49,426 nt of DNA, taken from the NCBI GenBank assembly GCA_900755065.1, contig CAAEFC010000004.1, positions 1-49,426 of the forward strand. The letters are read 5' to 3'. Position numbers and translations under genes: made by a program. Positions 14,191 to 22,788 of this stretch are shown here, one piece after another (position 1 is the first letter of the stretch; each line of letters opens with the position of its first letter). Under the pieces are notes generated by a model. The model saw only the letters and a program-made list of their open reading frames with translations, had not been told where the DNA came from and searched no databases. This DNA is from Bacilli bacterium. Its GTDB lineage: Bacteria; Bacillota_I; Bacilli_A; RFN20; CAG-449.

Positions 14191-15071
14191 AAAATTTCGT
14201 TTACGACCGTTACGGCTATTTCAACGAAGAAGACAAGGAGTGCTTCGATTACGAAGGCTTTCATTTCGGGGTGGAAAGAAACGACAAGAGTCCGCAGGAA
14301 ACGGAGAATATGAATCGGTACATCATCGCTTTCAGCGCAGATGCTTTTGGAAAAAGAGGTTATATTGTGCCCACAAGGGACGATCAACTGATTACGCTGT
14401 CGGAATTCGGAGCCGTCTCTTTAGTGGCCGTGGAGCAGTTTGCCATCCGCATCGACGATATCAAGCGGATTCACTATCTGACTTTGAGTCCGGATTCCAA
14501 AAGCCGGCTTTCTTACGTGAAAAACCGGTGGATAGCCAAACTGAACTTGATGCAGGAAAAGATCATGCCTTCCTTGAAGATCGACGAGTATTATTATCAG
14601 ATGGTGATGATCTCGTTGACGCAGGCCATCGGTCTCGCGGATAATGCCATCGCCTATCTGGAAGATACGATCATCGACTACGGCGATCAACTGAAAGTGA
14701 CGGCGCTGTCGCATAAACGGATTCATCTGAATTCGTACGAATTGCTGAATCCCTTCAATCTGATCGTCGATTCTCCGATGAGAGATTTCGCCGAACTGTA
14801 CAAGAACGGGGAAATCGAATTGGACGAACTCATTTCCGTGCTATACGAATATCAGAGCAATCCCAAAGAAGTCAGCATTCTCCTCAGCCGCGTGCTTTAT
14901 CCGACGCGTCTATTCGATCTGATTGAGGATCATTATCAGAAAAGAGGGGATATTACGAAGGAAATCGAGGAGTATTACCGCGATACGTCGCGGCAAATCG
15001 ACAAAATAAAAAGACTCCATAATCATCTCGTCAATCATTACGGAATCCGAAAAATCAATTGGCTGATTTAA
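14187..15071 (+). CDS. YutH-like spore-coat-associated kinase-fold protein
   Basis: 294 residues. The pattern SHKRIHLNSYELLNPFNLIVDSPMRDFAELYK resembles the catalytic-loop region of the CotS/YutH aminoglycoside-phosphotransferase-like family. The canonical HxDxxxxN is degraded here (SHKRIHLN), so kinase activity is doubtful. It is coupled to the yunB-like gene by a 4-nt overlap. Its 3' end overlaps the convergent NifU-like gene by 4 bp. yutH and yutI (NifU-like) are also neighbours in Bacillus. Together with yunB this suggests a sporulation-derived operon. The family call is moderate. Confidence 0.55.
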   Translation: MKNFVYDRYGYFNEEDKECFDYEGFHFGVERNDKSPQETENMNRYIIAFSADAFGKRGYIVPTRDDQLITLSEFGAVSLVAVEQFAIRIDDIKRIHYLTLSPDSKSRLSYVKNRWIAKLNLMQEKIMPSLKIDEYYYQMVMISLTQAIGLADNAIAYLEDTIIDYGDQLKVTALSHKRIHLNSYELLNPFNLIVDSPMRDFAELYKNGEIELDELISVLYEYQSNPKEVSILLSRVLYPTRLFDLIEDHYQKRGDITKEIEEYYRDTSRQIDKIKRLHNHLVNHYGIRKINWLI

Positions 15072-15313
15072 CGCGTTTCAGGTTTTTCGTCGACCGAACG
15101 GACGTCGAGAACGCCGGGAACCTCTTCTTTCAAAATCACGGCGACGCCGGCGGATAGGGTATCGTCGATCAGCGCGCAACCCTCGCAAGCGCCGATCATT
15201 TTGACGTAAACGATGCCGTCGATAAACGAATCGAAGATCACGTCTCCTCCGTCTCTTTGAATAAACGGTCTGATTTTATCCAATGTCATTTCAATCTGTT
15301 CTTCAATGCTCAT
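15068..15313 (-). CDS. NifU C-terminal-domain iron-sulfur scaffold (YutI/Nfu type)
   Basis: 81 residues. A compact Nfu domain with the CxxC motif Cys43-Glu-Gly-Cys46 (GACEGCALI) that holds or delivers a [4Fe-4S] cluster. IEEQIEMTLDKIRPFIQRDGG is the usual start. It is convergent with and overlaps the yutH-like gene by 4 bp. Confidence 0.92.
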   Translation of the reverse strand: MSIEEQIEMTLDKIRPFIQRDGGDVIFDSFIDGIVYVKMIGACEGCALIDDTLSAGVAVILKEEVPGVLDVRSVDEKPETR

Positions 15314-15778
15314 CGATTTTATTCTGGGTCAGTGAATGACCGTCCCTTTCCGAATGCGAGATTTCTCTCACGCTTATTATAAACGTTTCTTCGCCGACAT
15401 ACCAGTTTTTTTCGGAGAATAAAAGAAGAAGACAAAGAGACAGATTCTTCTCCTGTTGCAAGGATCGATGGATATAAAAAAGGCTCGATGCCTCTTATTT
15501 CCACGCATCGAACCTGCAAATTCAATAGGGCGGAAATAACCCCTTTTACAAATGCAAACATCTTTCGTTTTTTGAGAATACTTCTGTTTTGTGACTTCAA
15601 ATGTCGCTTCCATTCCCTTGATTACAGGGGAATCTATCTATTTTCATTATAGGAAGAATGGTCTGTTATCTGCATCCTCCTCATGAGAACAGACATAAGG
15701 TCAACTCCGGTTTTTATTTGCTATAAATCCTTTTGGCAATTCTTTTGTCGCATTAGAACCAGACAGAATAATAACGGC
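15314..15778. other. Intergenic stretch without a supported gene
   Basis: No convincing protein is visible. A minus-strand terminator-like hairpin at 15476-15514 is the only clear element. Short open frames here cross that hairpin and have no family resemblance. Confidence 0.5.
15476..15514 (-). terminator. Orphan intrinsic terminator
   Basis: On the minus strand GGTTCGATGC and GCATCGAGCC (15514-15505 with 15491-15482; one G-U) form a 10-bp stem followed by six Ts. No gene is recognised upstream, so it may end a small RNA. Confidence 0.6.
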
Positions 15779-16290
15779 TTATTCATTTTTGACGTTCCAG
15801 TAGCCCCCCCCTTTATCAGGACCAACATGCACAAGAATTCCTTCTTCCTGAAGTTTATTTAAATGATGTCGGATACTTCCTTCAGTAACATTCAAAAGTA
15901 AAGCCAAATCTTTTCTGGATAACCTATTATTGTTACTAAGCAGATGCACGATTTCTTCTCTTATGTTTACTGGTTGTTTTCTGCCACTTTTTCTGGTTGT
16001 TTCATTAAATCCATTGGTATTAAAACGGATAACAACGTCGATAAAAAAGTCGGAAAAAATATAGGCTTCTTCACCATAAACATTGACAACAGATGGAACT
16101 CCGTGGCCTGATTCCTCAGCAAAATTGCATGATCTGAAAATATCAAATAATTGCTTGTTTACTGGTTCACTTTTTCCTTTTAGAAATTGATTCCCGGATG
16201 ATTGCTTTTAAGCCATTTGTGATTGCAGGAAAACCTTTTTATTCAATGCAACTAGTAATGGTGCTTCTTCATCTGCGATTATCTTTTCTT
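15779..16290 (-). pseudogene. Remnant of an AlbA_2/Schlafen-type ATP-binding transcriptional regulator
   Basis: On the minus strand the C-terminal part of a COG2865-like protein is readable: LFDIFRSCNFAEESGHGVPS, VVNVYGEEAYIFS, then a winged helix (RKDLALLLNVTEGSIRHHLN, EEGILVHVG) to a stop at 15779. About 16200-16290 encodes LLVALNKKVF and TNGLKAIIRES in other frames, so at least two frameshifts are present and the N-terminal AlbA_2 domain is missing. There is no start codon in frame. The segment between this and the tRNA operon (16291-16513) shows nothing I can name. Confidence 0.7.
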
Positions 16291-16513
16291 TTTAACAAAC
16301 TTTTAGAGCTAATTTATTAGATTCAGAAAAATACATAACGAAAGTTTTAGAATTAACTAAACCGAATATGTCTTATGATGAGTTAGATAGTCTTTTGCCT
16401 TGAAATATTTCTAAAAAGATTAATCTTTCTTAATCTTCCAGTTCGTAACTTGGTAATCTTTTACGCTTACTTCGCCGCCACTGAAAGTTACCCACCTATA
16501 ACGCTTTTTTATA

Positions 16514-16554
16514 TAAAAAAGTGTTGATTTCAATTTTTAAATCGGATCAACACT
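16514..16554 (-). terminator. Terminator of the five-tRNA operon
   Basis: AGTGTTGAT and ATCAACACT (16554-16546 with 16528-16520, minus strand) are followed by six Ts. Confidence 0.85.
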
Positions 16555-16566
16555 ATAGTTTCTTAA

Positions 16567-16655
16567 TGGTGCCCAGAACCAGAATCGAACTGGCACGACT
16601 AACGAAAGTCGCAAGATTTTAAGTCTTGTGCGTCTACCTATTCCGCCATCCGGGC
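16567..16655 (-). tRNA. tRNA-Leu (anticodon UAA), CCA encoded
   Basis: 89 nt with a long variable arm; anticodon loop CTTAAAA; acceptor GCCCGGA pairs with the 3' end before ACCA. Confidence 0.95.
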
Positions 16656-16662
16656 AAAAGAA

Positions 16663-16738
16663 TGGTGACTCACTGGAGATTCGAACTCCAGACCCCTTGA
16701 TTAAAAGTCAAGTGCTCTACCGACTGAGCTAGTGAGTC
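16663..16738 (-). tRNA. tRNA-Lys (anticodon UUU), CCA encoded
   Basis: 76 nt; acceptor GACTCAC/GTGAGTC; anticodon loop CTTTTAA; T-loop GTTCGAATC. Confidence 0.95.
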
Positions 16739-16746
16739 ACAATCAT

Positions 16747-16822
16747 TGGCTGGGGTAGCTGGAATCGGACCAGCGAAGTGCAAGAGTCAAAGTCTTGTGC
16801 CTTACCGCTTGGCTATACCCCA
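16747..16822 (-). tRNA. tRNA-Gln (anticodon UUG), CCA encoded
   Basis: 76 nt; starts TGGGGTA and ends TACCCCAGCCA; anticodon loop CTTTGAC. Confidence 0.95.
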
Positions 16823-16827
16823 ATAAA

Positions 16828-16913
16828 TGGTGGGAGAAGGCGGATTTGAACCACCGAACCTGAAGAGGAACTGATTTACAGTCAGCTGCGTTTGGCCACT
16901 TCGCTATTCTCCC
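16828..16913 (-). tRNA. tRNA-Tyr (anticodon GUA), CCA encoded
   Basis: 86 nt with a long variable arm; acceptor GGGAGAA; anticodon loop CTGTAAA. Confidence 0.95.
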
Positions 16914-16920
16914 GTGTGAA

Positions 16921-16996
16921 TGGTGGAAGTTACAGGGCTCGAACCTGTGACATCTACCTTGTAAGGGTAGCGCTCTCCCAGCTGAGCTAAACTTCC
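16921..16996 (-). tRNA. tRNA-Val (anticodon UAC), CCA encoded
   Basis: 76 nt; acceptor GGAAGTT/AACTTCC; anticodon loop CTTACAA. First gene of the operon. Confidence 0.95.
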
Positions 16997-17028
16997 AATG
17001 AAAAAGGCATTTTTTACAACGCTTTAAT

Positions 17029-17057
17029 AATATATCAATTTGAATAAAATAAGTCAA
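17029..17057 (-). promoter_or_regulatory. Promoter of the tRNA operon
   Basis: TTGACT (17052-17057), 17-bp spacer and TATATT (17029-17034) on the minus strand, about 33 bp before tRNA-Val. Confidence 0.85.
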
Positions 17058-17101
17058 TCGTTTTTCAAAAATTATTGAAACGTGTTTTCCGCTCGAATCC
17101 C

Positions 17102-18385
17102 TTACTTTGCAACCGGTTTTCCCAGCAATTTGAACATTCTTTTCTTATAGACTTCGACGCCCGGCTGGTTAAAAGGATTGATGCCCAGAAGGTACGCGCT
17201 CATCGCGCAGGCTTTCATGAAGAAGTAGAAAAGATAGCCGAGATGGTATTCGTTCATTTCGGGAATGTGAATGACGATGTTCGGAATCTTTCCTTCTTCC
17301 ACGTGGGCGGACAGTGTGCCTAAAAACGCCATTTCGTTGATGTACGACAGTTTTTTTCCGCTCAGATAGTTCAGTTGATCGAGATCGTTCTCCTGATGGT
17401 GAACCGTAACGTCTTCTTTGGCATGATCAATGAAAAGAACCGTCTCGAACAGTAAAGGAGTTCCTTCCTGAATGAATTGACCCAGAGAGTGAAGATCGGT
17501 AGAGAACGTCGCGGAAGCGGGAAGCAATCCCTTGTGTTCTTTCCCTTCGGATTCGCCGAACAACTGTTTCAGCCATTCTCCGAGTTCCGTCAACTGCGGT
17601 TCGTAAATAACGAACATTTCCACGCTTTTATCGCAATGGTAGAGGTAGTTTCGGGCAACGGCGTACTGGTAGCACGGATTGGTGAGAACGTCGGAATTGT
17701 CGAAATCCTTTCGCGCATCGGAAGCCCCCTGCATCAATTGTTCAATGTCGTTTCCGGCGACGGCGATCGGAAGCAAGCCGACGGCGGTCAGCACCGAATA
17801 CCGTCCTCCGATGTCGTCGGGAATCACGAAGCAGGTATATCCTTTGGCTTCGGCTTCCGCTTTCAGCGCGCCGCGCGCTTTATCGGTCGTGGCGTAAATG
17901 GCTTTGCAAGCCTCTTCCTCGCCGACTTTGGAAATCAGCAGTTCTTTCAGTAAGCGGAAGGCAACGGCGGTTTCCGTGGTCGTTCCGGATTTGGATATGA
18001 CGTTGATTGCGAATTTTTTATCTTTGAGATAGTCGAGAACCTGAGAAACGTAATTGCCTGAAAGGGTGTTGCCGACAAAAAGAATTTCGGTTTTTCCCTT
18101 CGGAAACAATCCGTTGAGCGCTTCGATTGCCGCGCGCGAGCCCAGATAGGAACCGCCGATTCCGGCGACGACGAGGACTTCATACCGTTCGCGGATCTCT
18201 TTCGCGGCTTCGAGAATTCTCCGGAATTCGTCGCGGTCATAGAGGGAAGGGTAATCGACCCAACCTAAAAAATCGTTGCCCAGACCGCTGCGGTCCTTGA
18301 TTTTCGCGTCGATCGTTTGAACATCTTGGCAATAGGCTTCCAGCGGAATGCTTTGCACAGTATGAGATAGATCTACTTTAATCAT
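17102..18385 (-). CDS. pgi: Glucose-6-phosphate isomerase
   Basis: 427 residues, the short bacterial form. It interconverts glucose-6-phosphate and fructose-6-phosphate. Family signatures are VVAGIGGSYLGSRAA, VISKSGTTTETAVAFRLL, GGRYSVLTAVGLLP and the C-terminal GINPFNQPGVEVYKK. The start overlaps the end of the S1-domain gene by 8 nt, so the two are probably co-transcribed; pgi and the yugI-type gene are also near each other in Bacillus. Confidence 0.97.
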   Translation of the reverse strand: MIKVDLSHTVQSIPLEAYCQDVQTIDAKIKDRSGLGNDFLGWVDYPSLYDRDEFRRILEAAKEIRERYEVLVVAGIGGSYLGSRAAIEALNGLFPKGKTEILFVGNTLSGNYVSQVLDYLKDKKFAINVISKSGTTTETAVAFRLLKELLISKVGEEEACKAIYATTDKARGALKAEAEAKGYTCFVIPDDIGGRYSVLTAVGLLPIAVAGNDIEQLMQGASDARKDFDNSDVLTNPCYQYAVARNYLYHCDKSVEMFVIYEPQLTELGEWLKQLFGESEGKEHKGLLPASATFSTDLHSLGQFIQEGTPLLFETVLFIDHAKEDVTVHHQENDLDQLNYLSGKKLSYINEMAFLGTLSAHVEEGKIPNIVIHIPEMNEYHLGYLFYFFMKACAMSAYLLGINPFNQPGVEVYKKRMFKLLGKPVAK

Positions 18386-18767
18386 TTTCTTCTCCTATTC
18401 TTTTCAATTCGATTTGAATCCACTTTTCCAAATTCTCTTCAAGCGGAGTAAAATCCTGTTTATCCGAAGGGATTCTGTAACGGTTTCGCTTATGAGAGGC
18501 TTTCGCGTTCCGGATGTTTTGCCGATAACGAGGCTCGACTTGCTTTAAGGAAAAGCGATAGAGATGCCGTTCTTCCAGCACTTCGATGATCTTGACCTTG
18601 GTCTTTTGCCCGACTTTCAGATATTGCTCGATGTTCTTGACAAAAAAACCGGAAATTTCGGAGATGTGTATCAGCCCTTGTTCGTCGTTGTCCAACCGAA
18701 TAAAAGCGCCGTAAGGCTGAATTCCGTTGACCGTTCCCGACACGATATCGCCCTTTTTGTACTGCAT
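18378..18767 (-). CDS. S1-domain RNA-binding protein (YugI/CvfD-like)
   Basis: 129 residues. One S1 OB-fold domain at residues 1-75 (GDIVSGTVNGIQPYGAFI, GLIHISEIS, VGQKTKVKIIEV), then a basic linker and acidic tail. This is like the YugI/GSP13/CvfD ribosome-associated proteins of Bacilli, which modulate translation under stress. GAAAGGATC lies ahead of the start. Upstream gene of pgi, overlapping it by 8 nt. The exact role cannot be read from sequence. Confidence 0.85.
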   Translation of the reverse strand: MQYKKGDIVSGTVNGIQPYGAFIRLDNDEQGLIHISEISGFFVKNIEQYLKVGQKTKVKIIEVLEERHLYRFSLKQVEPRYRQNIRNAKASHKRNRYRIPSDKQDFTPLEENLEKWIQIELKRIGEEND

Positions 18768-18908
18768 TTCCGATACCGATCCTTTCTAGGATAAATCCAC
18801 ACCTATTTTAGTACATTTGATTTCGGCAATACTATAAAAATCGTGCATTTTCTGAATTTCACGAAGCCGAAAAAGCGGCGAAGAGTTCGGGCGGAAAGAT
18901 GTATTCTG

Positions 18909-18937
18909 TTGCATTTTTTCTTCATCGAGGGTAAGAT
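18909..18937 (+). promoter_or_regulatory. Promoter of lemA-pepF
   Basis: TTGCAT (18909-18914), 17-bp spacer, TAAGAT (18932-18937); GAGGTG lies ahead of ATG 18958. Confidence 0.65.
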
Positions 18938-18957
18938 AAAAAAAGAGGTGGAAACGA

Positions 18958-19512
18958 ATGCCGACTTGGTTACTGGTATCCTTCATTGTCCTGTGCGTTC
19001 TGCTCGGTCTTTGGATTTTGCTGATCGCCGCGGTTTCCGTGGCGTTGATCCTTCTGAGCAGACAGATCGAGAGGAGCAAATCCGGGATCAATATCATTCT
19101 GGCGCAGAAATACGACGTGACGATCGTTCTGGCCAAATATCTGCTGGATCTGAACGTAAAGATTTCCGATGAAATCAAAAAAGAATTCAATTTGGAGAAA
19201 AAACCGTCCTTCGATCGCTTCGCTACGCTGGAAAGACTGTCGATCGGGCAGAGAATCGACGATATCGTGCTGGAAATATTCGCTAAAATCAGCGAGGAAG
19301 AACTGAAATCCGACCCGCGAGTCGAAACGCTGTCGAATTCCATCGAGGATATCGACCGTCAGTACAAACACATCATCCTTTCGCACAACAACCGGATCTG
19401 GGCGTACAATTACTGGATTCGTTTCAAACCGTATGCGCCGGTTGCGAAAATCTTCAAACTGAAAGCCAAAAGCGCCATTGACATCAACAACAAAGGAGAA
19501 ACCGTGGAATGA
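18958..19512 (+). CDS. lemA: LemA family membrane protein
   Basis: 184 residues. An N-terminal membrane helix (residues 4-34) is followed by a coiled helical domain, as in LemA (SRQIERSKSGINIILAQKYDVT, later HNNRIWAYNYWIRFKPY close to the conserved YN...N region). Membrane-anchored with a soluble domain; function poorly understood. Unlike most LemA proteins, the conserved VARNRY-type segment is changed. The stop overlaps the pepF-like ATG (19509). Confidence 0.8.
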   Translation: MPTWLLVSFIVLCVLLGLWILLIAAVSVALILLSRQIERSKSGINIILAQKYDVTIVLAKYLLDLNVKISDEIKKEFNLEKKPSFDRFATLERLSIGQRIDDIVLEIFAKISEEELKSDPRVETLSNSIEDIDRQYKHIILSHNNRIWAYNYWIRFKPYAPVAKIFKLKAKSAIDINNKGETVE

Positions 19513-21206
19513 AAAAATTTTCCGAACTGAAATTCAAAAAAGTGAAAATGGAAAGAATCGAAGCCGAATTTACCGCTTTGATCCGGGATTTTAAAGAAGC
19601 CGAAACGTTTGAAATTCAAAATCGCGCTTTGCTGAAAGTCTACAAGTACATGGACGAAGTGCAAACCAATTTCACCATCGGGGAAGTGAAATACACGCAG
19701 GATACGAAGGACGTGAAAAATGTTCGGAACAGGCGATTCATCGATGAGAACTCCCCGCTGATACAGAACTTGTTCAACGCATTCAACAAGGAACTCGTCC
19801 ACGCGAAATTCCGCGACGAATTGGAGAAAAAATGGGGGACGCATCTGTTTAAGATGGCCGAAACGGCTTTGGAATGCTTCGATTCTTCGATCATCGGCGA
19901 AATTCAGGAAATCAACAAATTGTCAAGCGAATATACCGCCTTGCTCGCGTCGTGCGAAATCGAATTCAACGGCGAAATCTGCAACCTTTCGCGGCTTTCC
20001 AATTACGCCCAGAACGAACGGAGAGAGGTTCGTCGGGAAGCCAGCATTCTGCTCGCGGGTTTCTTTGAGAAGAACAACGATCAAATCGGGAAAATCTACG
20101 ATCGGATGGTGAAAACCCGGACGCAGATGGCGAAAAAACTCGGATATGAAAATTTTATCGAAATAGGGTACAAAATTCTCGGCCGAACCGATTACGGCGC
20201 GAAGGAAGTAAAAGGGTATCGCGAACAGATTTATCGCGATTTAGTTCCGTTCACCGACCGTCTGTTCTCAGAACAGGCAAAAAGAATTCAAATCGAGAAT
20301 CCGCAGTTTTACGATCATAACCTCTCCTTTCTTTCGGGAAATCCTCGTCCGCAAGGAGATACGGATTTCATGATTCGTCAGGCTAAAAAAATGTATGAGG
20401 AACTTTCGCCCGAAACCGGAAAGTTTTTCGGCTTTCTCGTCGATAACGAACTGATGGATCTGGAAACCCGGCCGGGAAAATCGGGAGGGGGATACATGAC
20501 GTATCTTCCGAAATACAAGGCGCCGTTCATCTTTTCAAATTTCAACGGCACTTCGGGTGACGTCGATGTGCTGACGCACGAGTTCGGTCACGCTTTTCAA
20601 GGATATATGTCCAGAAATATCCGATGTCCGGACTATCGGAGCCCGACGTTGGAGGCTTGCGAAATTCATTCGATGAGCATGGAATTTCTCACATACGACT
20701 GGATGGATCTTTTCTTCGGCGATCAGGCGGATAAATATCGGTATGCGCATCTTTCGGACGCGATCACCTTTATTCCGTATGGCGCGGCGATCGACGAGTT
20801 CCAGCACTGGGTTTATGAGAATCCGGAGGTTTCTCACGAGGAACGATGCGCCCGATTCAGGGAAATAGAGAAAAAGTATTTATCGCATCGCCGTTATGAC
20901 GACGCGCCGATCTTTGAAAAAGGCGGTTGGTGGATGCGGCAAAGCCACATTTTCTCTGCGCCGTTCTACTACATCGATTACACGCTGGCGCAGGTAGTCG
21001 CCTTCCAGTTCTTCGTCGAAAACGAGAAGAATCACGAGAAAGCGTGGAAAAAATATGTCCGGCTTTGCCGGATGGGCGGGAAGTATCCTTTCGTTACGCT
21101 GTTGAAGAAGGCGGGATTGCGCAATCCGTTTGAAGACGGGAATGTGCGAAAAGGATTGCCGGCCTTGAAAAAATATCTGGAATCAATCGATATCTCGGGT
21201 TATTGA
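19509..21206 (+). CDS. M3-family oligoendopeptidase (PepF-like)
   Basis: 565 residues. The zinc-binding HExxH motif is His357-Glu-Phe-Gly-His361 (VLTHEFGHAFQGYMS), and the downstream zinc-ligand Glu is in LEACEIHSMSMEF. The length and C-terminal text (QVVAFQFFVENEK, GLRNPFEDGNVRKGL) match the M3 oligoendopeptidase F-related clade. It is cytoplasmic, expected to degrade peptides of about 7-17 residues. It is coupled to lemA by a 4-nt overlap, and mgsA follows 15 nt downstream. Confidence 0.92.
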   Translation: MKKFSELKFKKVKMERIEAEFTALIRDFKEAETFEIQNRALLKVYKYMDEVQTNFTIGEVKYTQDTKDVKNVRNRRFIDENSPLIQNLFNAFNKELVHAKFRDELEKKWGTHLFKMAETALECFDSSIIGEIQEINKLSSEYTALLASCEIEFNGEICNLSRLSNYAQNERREVRREASILLAGFFEKNNDQIGKIYDRMVKTRTQMAKKLGYENFIEIGYKILGRTDYGAKEVKGYREQIYRDLVPFTDRLFSEQAKRIQIENPQFYDHNLSFLSGNPRPQGDTDFMIRQAKKMYEELSPETGKFFGFLVDNELMDLETRPGKSGGGYMTYLPKYKAPFIFSNFNGTSGDVDVLTHEFGHAFQGYMSRNIRCPDYRSPTLEACEIHSMSMEFLTYDWMDLFFGDQADKYRYAHLSDAITFIPYGAAIDEFQHWVYENPEVSHEERCARFREIEKKYLSHRRYDDAPIFEKGGWWMRQSHIFSAPFYYIDYTLAQVVAFQFFVENEKNHEKAWKKYVRLCRMGGKYPFVTLLKKAGLRNPFEDGNVRKGLPALKKYLESIDISGY

Positions 21207-21221
21207 TAAGGAGGAATGAGG

Positions 21222-21626
21222 ATGCAGATTGCTTTGATCGCGCACGACAAAAAAAAGAGCGACATGATTCGCTTGTCGAAAAAATACAAGGAAGTGTTGG
21301 CTAAACATGAAATTTTCGCTACGGGCACGACGGGAACGATGGTGATGGGGGAAACCGGGATCCGGATCAACCGCATGAAATCCGGACCTTTGGGAGGAGA
21401 TCAGCAAATCGGTTCGATGATTGCAAACAGCCAGTTGGATCTGGTGATTTTTCTCAGAGACCCTCTGACGGCTCAGCCTCACGAACCGGATGTTTCGGCT
21501 CTTCTTCGATTGTGCGACGTGACCAACATTCCGCTGGCGACGAACATCTCCAGCGCCGAAATCATGCTTAAAGCGTTGGAAAGAGACGAAATTCCCTGCC
21601 GAAAAGGTTTTGATTGCGAAGATTGA
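21222..21626 (+). CDS. mgsA: Methylglyoxal synthase
   Basis: 134 residues. It converts dihydroxyacetone phosphate to methylglyoxal plus phosphate, a bypass of lower glycolysis under phosphate limitation. Signatures are IAHDKKK, FATGTTG, SGPLGGDQQIG and LRDPLTAQPHEPDVSALLRLCDV, which include the phosphate-binding and catalytic Asp/His region. The start is ATG 21222, 7 nt after AAGGAGG; ATG 21216 is too close to the site. Confidence 0.96.
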   Translation: MQIALIAHDKKKSDMIRLSKKYKEVLAKHEIFATGTTGTMVMGETGIRINRMKSGPLGGDQQIGSMIANSQLDLVIFLRDPLTAQPHEPDVSALLRLCDVTNIPLATNISSAEIMLKALERDEIPCRKGFDCED

Positions 21627-21644
21627 AAACTTTTCGGAATAATA

Positions 21645-21673
21645 TTGTTTTTTCGATCGTTATTTTCTATAAT
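21645..21673 (+). promoter_or_regulatory. Promoter of tRNA-Leu(GAG)
   Basis: TTGTTT (21645-21650), 17-bp spacer, perfect TATAAT (21668-21673), 12 bp before the tRNA. Confidence 0.8.
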
Positions 21674-21684
21674 GACTAGGCGAT

Positions 21685-21769
21685 GCGGCCTTGGCGGAAC
21701 TGGTAGACGCGTACGTTTGAGGGGCGTATGATTAATTTCGTGTGAGTTCAAGTCTCATAGGCCGCACCA
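21685..21769 (+). tRNA. tRNA-Leu (anticodon GAG), CCA encoded
   Basis: 85 nt; acceptor GCGGCCT; anticodon loop TTGAGGG; long variable arm; T-arm TGAGTTCAAGTCTCA. It marks the left edge of the AT-rich island. Confidence 0.93.
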
Positions 21770-21782
21770 TTCTAGAATCAAT

Positions 21783-21813
21783 GGCTCGATACGATTGTAT
21801 TGGGCCTTTTTTT
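21783..21813 (+). terminator. Terminator after tRNA-Leu
   Basis: GGCTC/GGGCC and ATAC/GTAT stems, then seven Ts. Confidence 0.75.
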
Positions 21814-22206
21814 GCGCATAAATGCATTAATTTAGCTAAAAAACTGGACTTCTGTTGGCTTTGAATAGAATAATGATAGTTTCCTACAAAAATGATGCTT
21901 ATGCAATTCCATTTTTGAACCTTTTAGCGAGCGATTTAACGATATATCGTAATTTTCAACGATTTTGGGAAAATGGAGGACAATTATGGAAAAAATCAAA
22001 GAAAAACGCTACAATTTATCTATATGTTGAATTGAGAGTAAGTACATGACATATCAGAAGGCTATCAAAGAAGTCGAAGAGAAGCTGCTTTCGCCCAACA
22101 GAGGCTTACTGAATGTCTACATTATGAATAGCACCACATAAATGTTTACTTATAATTCGGAAGGCATGAAATAGATCAATGGCGCTGTAAAAGGGAGCAT
22201 GTTTTA
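21814..22206. other. Left flank of the island, no intact gene
   Basis: AT-rich. It holds scraps of coding-like text, such as a short frame near 22050 (MTYQKAIKEVEEKLLSPN), with no assignable family. No copy of the tRNA-Leu 3' end is visible here or at the right edge of the island. Confidence 0.5.
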
Positions 22207-22689
22207 ATGAGAGAAAAACTAGACTTGTTGTGGGATGATAACCCTATAGATATAACCGACGAGGCAAATTTCATTTGGCCCAAATTGAGAAATGCGGCAG
22301 GAAATAAGAAAAACGAGCTTAGTCTAGAAGATAGAATTAAAATTACTAATCACTACAGCGATTTTGAAGAAAATGAACTTTGCAAGATCTTTGATAACGA
22401 AGAGTTCATGTACAAGGAGTATACTTTTTATCAGCTTCTTCAGAAATCATATGCAATTACAAATGAGAGAATAGAGGCGATGGTCCAATCAGGTTCTCTT
22501 TCTTCTATCTACGATGTGAACAAGGTTTTCAAGTTAGAAAACTCAGAGAAAGTGCTGAAGTTGAGTGACAAGGAAAAGAAAATCTTAGAAAAGAATCTGA
22601 AGAACAAGACGGAGTATAAAATACTGATCAAAATGCTGAAGAAGTATGTAAGCGAGGTTACCTACATACAAACCGTCCAAAGCGTTTGA
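22207..22689 (+). pseudogene. Internally deleted type I methyltransferase subunit (HsdM)
   Basis: 160 residues. The N-terminus (LLWDDNPIDITDEANFIWP) looks like the start of an HsdM-type N-6 adenine methyltransferase. It then joins YSDFEENELCKIFDNEEF, YKEYTFYQLLQKSYAITNERIEAM, which resembles the C-terminal region of HsdM. The catalytic domain (SAM motif and NPPF/NPPY) is absent, so this is an in-frame deletion product that cannot methylate. No hsdS or hsdR follows intact. The family call rests on recall of the C-terminal pattern. Confidence 0.55.
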
Positions 22690-22788
22690 GCCGGTGATTA
22701 ATAAGGTGTTCAATGGCTTTGATCAAAAATAAATAGACAATGCAATTGCCCAAGACGAGAATTTTAAAAAATACAATTAAGGATAAAT

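Noticed and set aside
15319..15613. Overlapping minus-strand frames of about 80-90 codons after nifU
   Set aside because: They run through a strong terminator hairpin and have no recognisable domain or ribosome site.
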